Assembly: GCA_014058105.1 (NCBI GenBank)
Contig: JACGCM010001948.1
Coordinates: 4,030,001 to 4,094,000 of the forward strand
Length of the DNA: 64,000 nt
Direction of reading: 5' to 3'
Source: Kingdonia uniflora
Lineage: Eukaryota; Streptophyta; Magnoliopsida; Ranunculales; Circaeasteraceae
Shown piece by piece: positions 44,791-56,533 of this stretch. The notes under the pieces were generated by a model. The model was not told the DNA's origin and made no database searches. It saw nothing but the letters and a program-made list of their open reading frames with translations. How positions within the stretch are numbered: the stretch's first letter is position 1; every line of letters starts with the position of its first letter. The position numbers and the translations under genes were made by a program.

Positions 44791-45179
44791 ATTCTATTAG
44801 GCACTTTGTTTCAAATACAATGAAGGCATCTATGAGATAAAAAGGAAGTTAAAAGTTTGCTCGAGCTTACGAAAACATAGTATTTACCATACTCGACACA
44901 TCTAAAAGATTTGCTTTATTGTAATTATTGAAATCTGGTCACATTGAAGATCAGCCTTCCATAGTCGAGGCTACAGAGTATATTGAGATTAATGGGTATA
45001 ACAAGGGTACATATATTGGTACCAAGCTTGTCCAACAGGAGAAAGAAGCTCTAATACATTTCCTTCAATAGAACAAATGCGTGTTCATATAAACTTTTTA
45101 AAAAATGTCAGGAGTTGACCCAACAAAGGTCAATCATAAATTAAGTATAAGAGATAAAACAACGATAGTCAAATAGAAA

Positions 45180-46127
45180 CAGAGGAGGCTCTAACCTCCT
45201 CTTCGAGATGAGTCAATAAAGAAATTAATAAATTGATCGAAGTTGGTTTCATTCAAGAGGTAAACTATATGGATTGGATTTCGATTATTGTAGCAGTACC
45301 AAAGAAGAATGGGAAAGTCAGAGTTTGTGTAGATTTTACTGATCTAAAAAAATATATGCCAAAAGATAGTTTCCTTCCTCCCATAATCTACCAAATTTTA
45401 GATTCTAGCAGGTCATGAGCTGTGTTATCTATAATGGGCACTAATTCAGGGTACCACAAGATACCTCTTATAGACAAAGATGAAGAGAAGACCACCTCAT
45501 TACTGATAGGGGCCTCTATTACTGCAAAGTCATGCATTCGGCCTAAAAAATGCCAGAGCAACCTATCAAAGGTTAGTAGAAGCATGTTCAAAGAACACTT
45601 GGGAAAGACCGTTGAAGTATATATTGATGATATGCTCGGCAAAAGCCTAAAGAAGGAAGATCATATTACACATCTCGATGCGATCTTCAACATATTATAG
45701 TCATACAGAATGAAACTCAATCCAGATAAATGTTAATTTATAGTATATTTTAGCAAATTCCTAGGATTCCTCATAAGTAAGAAGGGGATCGAAGCTGATC
45801 CAGACCAGATTTGAGCTCTAATCTCTATGCCCTCTTCAAATATAAAGAAGGATGTATAGAAGCTCACTATCAAAATTTTATCTATCAATAGATTCATCTC
45901 TAAGTCATCAGATTGATGTCGATAGTTGTTCATGCTGCTTCGTGGATCCACTAGAAGAGGTAAATGATGACAAAACAAGGAAATTAATTGAACGGAGGAA
46001 TGTGAAGCAACATTTCATGAACTTAAAAGGTATCTTGGGAAATATTTAATAATGAGAATGCCAATCGACAACAATGAATTGATACTTTACATCGCAGTTA
46101 CAGAAAACTCTTTGATGGGCATATAAA
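45180..46127 (+). pseudogene. Tat-1 reverse transcriptase and RNase H, 5' part
   Basis: EVGFIQEVNYMDWISIIVAV, then KVRVCVDFTDLKKYMPKDSF (first catalytic Asp in DFTDL), then MGTNSGYHKIPL, a damaged block, VYIDDMLGKS with YIDD at 45620-45631, LDAIFNIL, LNPDKC and FLGFLISKKGIEADP. The connection reads FISKSS and EATFHELKRYLGKYL. The RNase H start LILYIAVTENSLMG is cut at 46127 by an insertion. Stops at about 45417, 45699 and later, plus missing FGL(K)NA sequence, inactivate it. Confidence 0.8.
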
Positions 46128-47430
46128 ATGACCATTCTGAACCTTCTATTTAAAGCTTCTTAAGCCTCATTTTTATTAATAAATAAAACTTATATGATTA
46201 TTAGGTTATACAAGAATAAATTTTATTGATGGAGATGCTCCAAGGAATTAGAAGTAACTTGGTGCAAAAGATGAGAACAAATTTCCAAATCAAGAAAAAC
46301 AATTTTCAACCCAAAATAGAAGCTGCCGAAAATCGAGAGGCAGCCAAACTTAGAGAATTCCGATTGGGCTGAAACTTTATGAAAATTTAGTAAACTCATT
46401 GATCTATTTTACTGCATTTTTTCATAATTTTTTGGAATATATATTTTTAGGAATAAAATTGGAAAGTCGGTGATAACTAGCAGTTTTTGGACTTTCCAAT
46501 TTAGATGCAGGTTTTAGGATTGTTATGGTTTATAAAAAAGAGTCCTATGCCTCTCTCTATACATAACTTCTTGGAGAAACAACTTATTTTGTAACTGAAG
46601 AAATTAAAGAATTATAGGATTAAAGAAGATCTTTGGTTGTAATCTCTTTATTATTAAATAAAACTTTTAAGTTAATTATTTTCTTCATGTCTTTATTCTT
46701 TTTCTTTTTATCTTGCTTTAATATTAAGAACATGAGTTGCTAAATCTCTTGCTATGGTTAGGATGGAACCACCATTAATCCATGTTTGACACATAATGAT
46801 GTTGTAGTAGAATTTATCCCTATTATGCTTAATTATATGATCTCCTCTCTATATTAGTTATAGTTGATGTATTATTATTCTATGATCACCTTAATTGGAG
46901 ATATAGAATAAGTTTTATGGAACTATGAATAATATAGTTAATTTTATTTACTCAAATCATTAATGTTAAGTTGTTTTAGAATATTACGTTGATTAATGAA
47001 TTATATTTAGCAATGCTTTAATAGTTCGTATTTTTAATGCATGTTCTTATTCACATAATATGTTTTGATTATTACATCCATATAAAAAGAGATCAATTTG
47101 ACGTAAGGTCATTAAAAATATTCATTTTAAATTGGGAAATCTACTACTTAATTATTTATGTTGATATGTATTATGGCGGGGAAATCTAATCCTTAGTTTC
47201 TACAAATTCGGTAAATCCCAAAATTTAGTTATATTTCTTATTTTTTAAGTTTAACTATTTTCTTAGTTCAAGTATTTTCATTAGAGAACACAAAATTAGA
47301 AATAAGTTTTAGTTTGGTTCATAATAGAGGACAATAATCCGTAATTTTATACTCTTTTCTACAAAGACCCATTTTTGTCGGTTAGCACTCTCTGAGCTTA
47401 GTCCTCATACGTTTAGAATGGAAAATTGAA
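46128..47430 (+). mobile_element. About 1.3-kb insertion in Tat-1 RNase H
   Basis: The RNase H frame leaves off at ENSLMG and resumes at VYFISKTLTLAETRY (about 47431). The insert contains TATAAAAAAGAG (about 46532), a leader, ATTAAATAAAACTTTT (about 46661), and ATGAGTTGCTAAATCTCTTG (about 46732) followed by CTATGGTTAGGATGGAACC. The transposase insertion at 21697-22775 shows the same order on the other strand, so both are probably members of one family. No coding sequence. Exact edges are uncertain. Confidence 0.5.
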
Positions 47431-48250
47431 AAAATGGTGTATTTCATAAGCAAGACCCTTACGCTAGCAGAAACAAGATATTTTAAAATAGAACGACTTC
47501 TCCTAACACTCGTTTATACATCCCAAAAACTCAAGCACTATTTCAAGCTCATTCAGTCAAAGTCATGACCAACTACCCTCTTCGAGAAGTACAATTTAAG
47601 AAAAAGAAATCACGACGAGTGCAACAATGGTCAATTAGCTTGGGGGAGCACGATATAAAGTTCAAATAGAAAATCTCAGAAAAGGGGTAACCAGTAGCTA
47701 ACTTTTTAACAGACTTCCCAGTATAAGATCTAGATTGGGAAGAGCATGATCCCGATCTCACAGTAGAATTCGAAGACGATCTACCTTCAAAGTCTTTCAA
47801 AGAACAAGCTGAATGGGTCACACAAAAAAGGTAGAGGCTACTTACATATTGTTCAGCAGGGCCCATTATGAATCGTACTAATCACACCCTTGAATGATAG
47901 AATCGAGAAGTCAATACGATTAAATTTTGAAGCCTCGAATAATATCACAGAATATGAAGACTTAATTCATGGGATCGATATGGCTTTGAAAAAAAGAGTT
48001 CCTAAACTATCTGTTTATACTAACTAATTACTGATATTCCATTATTACTCTGAGCGATACAAGAAAAATGGCAAAATGATCGACTACACAACACTAGTTA
48101 TGGACAAAATGAGCAAATTCGCTAAAGCTATGCTCGATTATTTACCTCGTGAAGATAATCACCACACCGATTCCTTAGCTTACTTAGGCATTCTATTATT
48201 GACTGGCATGACTACTGACCTCCAATTTTTCCAAGTTCTAGCAGACCACT
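47431..48250 (+). pseudogene. Tat-1 RNase H 3' part and second RNase H
   Basis: VYFISKTLTLAETRYFKIER and TLVYTSQKLKHYF end the first RNase H. After about 300 bp of damaged linker, NNITEYEDLIHGIDMALKK and, further on, MLDYLPREDNHHTDSLAYLG match the second RNase H domain placed before integrase in Tat-group elements (NNEAEYEAL...HVPREENxxADxLA). Its first Asp block is not recognisable. Confidence 0.7.
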
Positions 48251-48419
48251 AGTAGGATGTAGTGCGCACCTATGCTACCGATGAATAAAATCCTAGTCCG
48301 GGGTGTGTTTTGGCATCTTTTTCCTTGCTTATGTGCGTTTAGGGCTTTATGTTTATAAGGAGATTCACGGAACGGATGGGGTATTAGGTACAAATGCAAG
48401 ATACCTCCAAATTGAAGTA

Positions 48420-49725
48420 ATATCGACCCCCAGCATCGATCACACTTCAATATGCGCAATCAACACTGTAGGCGATAAAGAGGAGGATGACATTTGGAGA
48501 AAACCTTTCCTCATATATATTAGCCCCAACAACAAATATGATGGGCCACTTCCAGAAGATCCAAAAGATTATAGACAGTTAGTTGAAAACTCCAAGCGTT
48601 ACACAGTCCAAAAGAACAATTTATACAGAAGATCAGTAACTAGACCATACCTTAAATGCCTCTCACAGCATGACGCCAATGGGATGCTGAAAGATTTATA
48701 TGAAGGAACTTGTGGCTCTCATATGATAAGATACTCTCTTGCGAACAGAGCAATCAAAAAAGGAGTATTCTGGCTGGGGATGAGAAAACATACAGAGGAA
48801 TATTTATGTAAATGCGATACTTGTCAGCGACATGGTCACCAAATACGAGCTCTGGCACTCGAACTTTACGACAGTAAAGTATTATGGCCCTTAAAATGGT
48901 TGGCATTTGTTCTTGTTGGAGAGTTCCCAAACACACTGGTAACTACAAATTCTTACTCGTAGTAACAAATTATTTAACGAAATGGGTGAAAGCAATACCA
49001 CTTTGTCGAACTAGAGAAAAAGAAGTCATCTCATTTATCTGGGAACATATCATCACCAGATTTGGTTGCCCCTACATGATTTGGATCGATAACGGATCTG
49101 AGTTCGTTGGAGAGAAAGTGGTAGCATTCCTCAATAAATACAATATCATTTATTCACTATCAAATCCATACTACCCCCAAGGCAATAGATAGGCTGAAAT
49201 CATAAACAAGACTCTCGTTAGGAAAGTAGGGTAATTGGATAAGGGAACTACCACATGTCTTGTGGGCGTAGCGCACTACATCCAGACAATTAATAGGATA
49301 TTCCCCTTTTTTACTTGCTTATGGAACTGAGGCCATAATCCTAACAGAATATCACCATTCCGTTAAAGATCACGAACTGATTGATGATGAAAATGAGTTC
49401 GAATTGGCATTCAATATGAACTGGATCGATGAAACCTGAGCTCGAGCTGTTAAAAACTTGGGTCGATATCATCATATATTAGCTAATTCATGCAATAGGA
49501 GGGTTCGGAATCACAAGCTCGAAATCAATGACTTAGTACTACGAGAAATCCCTAAAAATAAGAAAGAGGCAAATGCTGGGAAGCTCACAGAAAACTGGAA
49601 AGGTCCATTTTTGGTAGTAGGACGAACTGACCTCTGATCCTACTATCTCACGACAGAAGAAAGCTTCAGGATACCAAACCCTAGGAATACTAGGAGATTG
49701 AAGAAATACTATCGCTAACTTGATA
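48420..49725 (+). pseudogene. Tat-1 integrase
   Basis: Zinc-binding region: DLYEGTCGSHMIRYSLANRA, then FWLGMRKHTEEYLCKCDTCQ and RH; the first His of the HHCC set is Tyr in LYEG. After a frame change: NYKFLLVVTNYLTKWVKAIP, then WIDNGSEFVGEKVV with one catalytic Asp kept, then PYYPQGNR and a stop where Gln is expected. C-terminal part: RRVRNHKLEINDLVLREIPK with AGKLTENWKGPFLVV and RRLKKYYR. The first catalytic Asp block reads LKMVGICSC and appears lost. Inactive. Confidence 0.82.
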
Positions 49726-49984
49726 TTTTTTAAAGCATAGGATACTTTTACTATTGTTATTTAGATTCAAAAAGTGAGATGCAATCTCCAATAGTCTGTA
49801 CATTCTTTTCTCATCAATGAAAACTTTTTAAGTTTGTCCCCACATTACTGTCTACTATCATATATCTAATCTTATCTTCTAAATCTTGAATGATTAAGCA
49901 AAAGGTAAAACCCGCTTTAATCTATTTGACATCTAAATTACAGCAACAAAAATCAACTCAAGCATCCTCTACAATAAATTTTCT
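49726..49984. other. Spacer between Tat-1 pol and antisense gene
   Basis: About 260 bp of AT-rich DNA holding the convergent 3' ends of pol (plus) and the antisense ORF (minus). Confidence 0.4.
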
Positions 49985-52529
49985 CTAGTTTACACCATAT
50001 AAACTTCTACCAGCCACAAGAGCACTTAAAGACCAATAATCTTGAGCTCGTACAGCAACTATATCTCTCCCATATTCTACTCTTTCTTGAGTAATGGAAC
50101 CGATGTGAGACTCCAGATAACCCAAATATTCAACACGGACTAGATCAACTCCACAGGTAATGCCATATGTCATCATACCCTTGTACAAGATATCCATTTC
50201 TCCTAATTTCCCCGATAAAAAATGTTATCACTTCTGTCAACTCCTTTGTGTTCACCTCGTCAGCCACAAGCCTATCCCTGTTTAGCACAACGAGTTCAGG
50301 AAACCTTTCGTTTGTGCCCTGTAATAATTTTTCTTATTTCTTGAAACAACTTTTTTCTTCAGCAATCTCAGCAAGCGCCTTCGCATTGCGGGTCTCCAGC
50401 ACTGCTACAATTTCATTCAATTATCTCATCGCCACTAGCGATTTATCAATTTTAACCTTACTTTGTAATTTATGTTGGACTAATTCATTAATTTTATCTT
50501 GGGACAAAAAAAGATATGCCTTCAATTTTTGTATTACTTTGTTCAAAACCCTCTCACTAGTTCAAAAATTCATCAACTTTGCCTCCATATTCCTGAATCG
50601 ATTATTCGAATTCCTTACCACAGCTCGAACGTGTACCAGATCAGCTTGTAGCTTCTTTACCCGCTCGCTCGAACTCTTCACATCAAGATCTTTTTTCCTC
50701 AATCACTCCACAAGATTGTTAAAATTCTATTGTGCATTCCACGACTCAGCCTCCATCCTCTTCAATTGCTCATCCAACTTACTCCTATGACCTTGAATTC
50801 TAACCAAGTCATCTTCCCTTCTCTTTATACGATCAGTCAAACTCTTCATAGTACCTTGAGCACTCACCAAATTAACACTTTTTCTATTTATCTACTCGGC
50901 CTGGTCCCTCATAAAATTTTGTGACTAAATCAATTTGAGCTCTATTTTCATGTTTAGCACCGCAGAATTTTTCGACGCCTCGCTAGTCTTGGTCAAATCA
51001 AATATGAGTTTTTGATTAGTTTTGGTAAGAGCTCTTTGATGAACTCTTACAGTTTCTACCTCGACCTACACAGCATTACGGTATCTCATAACTTGGTAAG
51101 TTCTAAAATATATTTTTCATCAAAAATAGTTCGTACATAACAACAGTTTACATAAATGTCGATTACAAATCTTGCAATTTAATGTTATACATATATCATC
51201 GACACATCAGCACGAGCTGATACTTCTTTAGCTTTTAAGCTATGTAGGTTTCTCGCTCTGGTGGCCATACGCCCTATGATATCGGGATCTAGACAAATAC
51301 CTTGGTCTTCTAATACTTTAAGGTGCACTTCCTTTAACCCTCTCTCAATGTCTATCTCAGCTTCAAGATAAATGGTCAACTTCATAAGGCCTTTGGTTAC
51401 TTCGGGGGTATTTTCTCTAATACCACCAGGAAGAGAGGTCAAATTTTTATTACCTACTTTATAGAAAGAAGAAAAGTAAGTAGCCCCAGTAGTACTGAAA
51501 TACTTAACATTATAATATTTCAGCACATTTGATGAGTTCAATCTCCTCTATTTTTCCTCGCTAGACCACTTCCCATTTAATGTCTCACATACACATATCA
51601 CCTCATATATATTTTCGTTCAACTGGGCAGGGTAGGCTTTAATCCCATTCATAAGACCTTTGGCAAAGTTGCCCAAAGGCACCGTTAATCCATAATGAAA
51701 CTGGGACAGATAACATATAAAAGCCTCCTCCAGGTGCACGGACTCATCCCCATTGAAATACTCAAGAGTAACCGACTTAGAAATACCTCTACGAAATGTC
51801 TCCCACTCCAAGTCAAGCAACAAGAAGGACGAGCTGTCTCCATTCTCATCAAAAAAACCCTCTCTAAATGACTTCCATCACACCTCCCCATATACCTTTT
51901 ATACTACTCTTACATTTATAAAGCTTCCTCAAGGTATCTAAACCTTTAGGATACCTATACAGGATATCAGGAAAACTAGGAAAATTGACCTGGACATCAC
52001 CTACACACCTACTCTCTGAATGTACATCCTCATCCTCACTAGACAAAACTATAATTTTAATGGATCTAGTACTTTTATGTTAGGCCTCAACAGAGGTTGC
52101 ACCCTCGAAACCTACATTTTCCTTAGCAATGGAATGACATGAGGTGGAAGGATCCATCTCAAATAAAGAGCACGAAACAGAGAGACGCCTACTTATTAGT
52201 TCTTTAGTGCGCATCTACACCTACATAAAGGGCCAGCTATTTTTTATAGTGCTTATTAATGTAACAGATTAAACAAAGCAGAAAAACCCATTTTTCCCCT
52301 CAATACAGTGAATGACAAAACTTTTCCAATAAAGACAACATTCAAAATTCAAATCCAAAAGGAGGGAAATAATCAAAATTCATTACAAAGATTATTTCAA
52401 CATAAAAATAAATAATAATAAAAAATCAAATATATGCCACTAACCTTCAATGGCAGAAGACGAATCCGGCACAACACATGTCCCCTCCTTCACAGAAACC
52501 TTCGTTAACAGAGAATCTTTATCCTCCAT
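49985..52529 (-). pseudogene. Antisense gene in Tat-1 3' region, gypsy-type 'putative transposase' with coiled coil
   Basis: Exon 1 (52529-52445) reads MEDKDSLLTKVSVKEGTCVV and ends at GAAG before GTTAGT. The second exon begins near ATG 52157 (MDPSTSCHSIAKENVGFEGA), has VLSSEDEDVHSESR, FPDILYRYPKGLDTLRKLYK, then AFICYLSQFHYGLTVPLGNF with YPAQLNENIYEVICVCETL, then KYYNVKYFSTTGATYFSSFY and PEVTKGLMKLTIYLEAEIDI. This resembles the domain called transposase (putative) gypsy type, carried antisense by Grande-like Tat elements. From 51080 down to about 50200 the frame is a Lys/Glu-rich coiled coil (IKRREDDLVRIQGHRSKLDE). The tail (50197-49985) includes YLGYLESHIGSITQERVEYG. Stops and frameshifts are present. 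Its role is unknown. Confidence 0.65.
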
Positions 52530-52668
52530 AAAGAAAACAAGTTCTTCCCTTGGAAGACGATGACAAGTCTCTAGTTTTTCTTACTGACAACTCTATACTC
52601 AATTTTTTTATCTCCAGATTTTCATCTCTCTAGTTTCTGTAAAGATTTAGAAGAAGAAAACAAATGAG

Positions 52669-52676
52669 TATTTATA
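52669..52676 (-). promoter_or_regulatory. TATA box of the antisense gene
   Basis: On the minus strand TATAAATA lies about 140 bp upstream of the exon 1 ATG (52527-52529), with a GAAGAAGA-free pyrimidine-rich leader between. Inference from position. Confidence 0.4.
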
Positions 52677-52679
52677 ACA

Positions 52680-54435
52680 TTTTTCTCTAATCACTGGTAG
52701 TTGAGGGGATGCATGTCAGCCACTCTCGATTTTCCAACCGATGTATTTTTTTACTGCTTCTAACAATCCACTCATGGCTTTTGGAAACAAACGCCTTTTC
52801 ACCACTACCCCCACCCATAAAATTAAATACATCTCTTTCTATCTCTCTCTCTCTCACATACCTTTCCACTTTCATGACAACAATGATTACTACAGAATGA
52901 ACTCAACCTGCCACTTCCACCTTTTGTCTTGTACTAATGATTTCAGAAATCTAACTAGAACAATCCAATTTATTTATAATCACGTCGACGCCACTACCAT
53001 TGCTCGCAAAAATTCAAAATTCAAATATTCAAAAAGACTCCACACAAAACAAGGGGACAATTACGCAAATTATCAACAGCAGATACTATTTTTTTATAAG
53101 CCCCCTCGCATTAACTCGACCTAAAATATAACGAGCTCTCCAAAATAATTAGATCTAAAATATCTCAGATGCCCTACAGCACCACATCTAATCAATTTTC
53201 TATCATAAATGATCTTATCTTCATTAGCTATCTTATCCAACGCGATCTCTCTTACAGTAATCTTACGAGCTGCAGAGTCGATAATCATATCACGAAATAC
53301 CTCACACCAAAAATACCGATCCACCTCGATATTTCTCTCCCTCGTAGTCAATCCTTCAAGCTGCAGTACATAAACAGGCAGCTCGGCATCATAACCAAGC
53401 CGCCTGAAAAACCTCTCCTAAACTTCTACTATCATTAACACCAACTGCCCCTCGCTTGCATGACGAGCCCTATGACAACAATGATTACTGATTTAATATT
53501 TTGGTCTAACCCCCCTATTTTATAGTATAGAGTTCGATAAAGCCAAATCCCATCATTTATTCCATGAAAATACTCAATGATAACCATAACAGCTATCACA
53601 GTTATCCACACTCACAAAATAACTCATTAACAACTGTCAAACTCAAGCTCAAAAAATCCATACTTATTTTTCACCATATGTCGACGAGCTCATTATTTTA
53701 TACTGTTTGATCCAACATTTTTTTTCACATATTATAAAAGTAAATAATATAGTTCGAGAAATTTGGCACTTTCAGTTTGAGAAAATTTCTTATTCGTATC
53801 TCAAAAAAGAAAATTTAAATTTTAAAATAAAAAATAGTTTCTATATAAACTAATCACAGACAGGACATCCATGAGACCTCTTTGGACAAATATCAATCAC
53901 TTCGTCCTCTGCCAAGATAGCCTGTTCCACAAGGAGATGCATACCGACTCTGTACCGCTGGCCTATCATCACCATATAGTGGAATCAGACCATCTGGTAA
54001 TAGTCGTCATCACCAAATAACGAAACTATTGCTCTTGTACCTTAGCCAAAACTCTGGCTTCATGAGATTGGCCTCTAGTTGTCACCATCGTCTTTTACAA
54101 AAGAATATCAAAAGAAGAGAATAATTTTGAAGAAGAATAACAGTTAAGATAACAAATACAGATACTTATAGCCAAAATCACATTCAATGCTGAAAATGAA
54201 TTCCAATGCCATCATCCTTAAAAGAACTAGTTTATGGGAACTGTAATTATCAACTGCAGCATTCAACTTTAATACATCAATTCAGTCTCCAATAATCAAG
54301 TACATTCCCAATATTGAAGAATGTCGCGTCAACAATCCAGTAGATTGTCAAAAATTCACATCAAATTTTAATACCCAAGCTCGATTGGAAATTCTCAACT
54401 CAAGACACTCATGCCTTTAGTTTAGAGGGGGCGAT
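52680..54435. other. Tat-1 3' non-coding region
   Basis: About 1.75 kb between the antisense promoter and the 3' LTR. CT-rich at 52830-52860. ORFs at 52741 and 53169 overlap opposite-strand frames and have no motif. TTTAGAGGGGGCGAT before the 3' LTR is the probable polypurine tract. Confidence 0.45.
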
Positions 54436-54936
54436 TGTAGGGACTTGCCCCTCGAACTAGAACAGTGTTAGGCTCACGCAAAAGATACATAACATACATC
54501 ATGTCAACATTATCACCTGGACCACGAACTAAGAAGGAACGTGACTCAAACACTTAAAGCATAATAGAACAAGTCAAAAGATACATGTTCCCATGTACTA
54601 ACAGTTACAAGAAAAATCTTTATTCTTCCCCCAATCTAGGAGGACGTACTGACGCACATACACAAATTGAGAATAAGGTCTATAAAAGGGCTACTAGACA
54701 TGAGAGTAGGGATCAAGTTTGTATAGCTCAAAAGACCTCAAATTTAATTCAATATTTATTAGACTTAAGCAGTAAAATTATTCTTACGAAATCCTCGAAC
54801 TGAGGTCATGTTTTTCACCTATTTAGTGGTTTCTAAGCTAAAAACCTATGTTAATTTTATATTCTCGGTTTATTATATTTGTCAGAGGTACATTTGGTGT
54901 AAGAGGCCATTTGAGCTACAAAATTAGACCCTTACA
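54436..54936 (+). repeat. Tat-1 3' LTR
   Basis: 501 bp, TGTAGGGACTTG ... GACCCTTACA, with TATAAAA at 54681-54687. It is the uninterrupted reference that shows the 5' LTR is split by the copia element. Confidence 0.88.
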
Positions 54937-55876
54937 TTTTCCTTATACAAAGGAGTTCATTTAAAATTGTGATATTTTAATCTATGAATGACATATGATA
55001 TGGCCTGTATCTGTGGCTTCAGTCCACGTTCAAAATCTTAATCCAATAGCCATGTATGAAATATTCGTTGTGATTTTAATATGACATTTTTAGCCCAACT
55101 CAAGCCAACATATGTCAACATCTCCCCAACACCATATGCGCGGGAAAATAAAACCCTATTATCCTCATTTACAATTCATAAAATCCTCAAATTACAAAAC
55201 CCTAAAATAGTCAAATTCGGAGCAATTGGGCAAGAAATTTGTGAATTGATTTAGTAGGAGGAGAAAAGATTTACATTAGTTTGGTGGACTCTCATCCAAT
55301 GTGAATCTTTTCTTATTATGGCAAAGTACTTTGCCTTCGCTTTTGGAGGGATTTGGGATTTCTCAAATAAATGATAAAGCTTTGATTATTTTCCCATCAC
55401 CTTTGGATTTTGGAGAGATTGATAGTCGATGTTTCGGTTATTTTAGATGAATTTGCTCGCTTGGATTGCAGGTACTTACTACTTATGCATTGAAAATTTT
55501 AATAATTTATGTAGATTGTTTTTTAAACCTGGGATATTTTTATGTTTAGAAGGGTAGAGTTTGATTTTGCCCTTAAATGAGTATGCTAAGCAACTATGGC
55601 AACAAAGGTTGACTCACAAATGCTGTGAATTAAGGGGTGAGATTGAATGAAAGAAAAATCGGGGGTCATTTGCAACTATACTTAAGATAGGGGGTTAGTT
55701 TCTTTTAGAAAGTTATCCTTATTAGCATTCGAGCTTAATCATTTTTGTAGAACTGAACTAACATCGCCTGACAGCTTTTCCTTATTGGAATTTGCCAATC
55801 CTCCTTAAGAAAAAGGGTTATGACAATTTCTCTATCACTGTGGGGAGATGAACCAGCATAGTTAAAGATATGTATG
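54937..55876. other. Spacer between Tat-1 and the next copia element
   Basis: About 940 bp of AT-rich DNA. No gene, repeat or element end recognised. Confidence 0.4.
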
Positions 55877-56411
55877 TGTTACACATATGATATGCATGTA
55901 GAGGATCAATGTTATATTTGAATAGACACAATATATATTTGAACATAAGAGACAGTACATCCTCTGTTCGAATAGACATTGTGTCTATCCGATTCGAACA
56001 GATTAGGCCGAATACCTTCTATTCAAATAGACTTTGGAGTTTGTTTAAACATATATCGGTAATCTCAATTTTGAGTATTGAATTGATGACGTTGGTTTTG
56101 CCTCGAAATCCGTGTTATTGTAATAAGTCTCCCAAGTATATAAGGGAGACTTAAGGTATTTGGCAGCTACCCTTGGTTTAATTTTTTTGTGAGTAATCTT
56201 TTAAGATCTTTTTTTGAGAGACCTCAAATTGGTTTGTGAGTAATTATAACCTCAGATCATTGAATAAACCTCTCTTTCTATTTTGTGTGGATGTAGGCAA
56301 TTTGCCAAACCACGGTAAATGTGCGTTCTCGTTTGATTGGATTTATTTCTTTAGTTTGTTAATCATTAATTGGATCGAATTGGTAGTTGACTTCTGCGGC
56401 GCGGCACAACA
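55877..56411 (+). repeat. Second copia 5' LTR (start approximate)
   Basis: Contains TATATAAGGGAG (TATA box at 56138-56145) and ends GCGGCACAACA before the primer-binding site. The left edge is uncertain because the 3' LTR is outside the window. Confidence 0.5.
55964..56001. other. Nested inverted repeat in copia LTR
   Basis: CTGTTCGAAT at 55964 pairs with ATTCGAACAG ending at 56001, and ATAGACA pairs with TGTCTAT inside it. The 38-base segment would form a strong hairpin upstream of the TATA box. Confidence 0.7.
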
Positions 56412-56533
56412 ATTAGTATCAAAATGAGGTTGTATCCTCGGTGGTTCTCAAAATTTGAGGTAACGTCTTATCTCAATTTTACTTTATTTTTAATTTAATT
56501 AACGTACAAAAATTAGGGAAACAGTGGTAGAAG

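Larger units (their letters stand above)
34839..54936 (+). mobile_element. Tat-type Ty3/gypsy retrotransposon (Tat-1) with nested copia
   Basis: LTRs start TGTAGGGAC(C/T)TGCCCCTCGA and end GACCCTTACA or GGCCCTTACA. Internal order is gag, DTG protease, RT-RNase H, second RNase H, integrase, then a 4.7-kb 3' region with an antisense gene. A second RNase H and an antisense 3' ORF are known for plant Tat-group elements such as Grande. The 5' LTR is split by a copia element (35169-42419) and pol by a 1.3-kb insertion (46128-47430); without these the element is about 11.5 kb. The 5-bp flanks (GTTTA, TTTTC) do not match clearly. Confidence 0.85.

Noticed and set aside
42857..49725. Plant pararetrovirus or active retrovirus
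   Set aside because: LTRs, gag-PR-RT-RH-IN order and absence of movement or envelope genes fit a decayed Tat retrotransposon.
50167..50790. Long plus-strand ORF (207 codons) rich in Ser, Phe and Leu
   Set aside because: It is the opposite strand of the antisense gene's coiled coil; the composition is that of a reversed Lys/Glu-rich frame and no motif is present.
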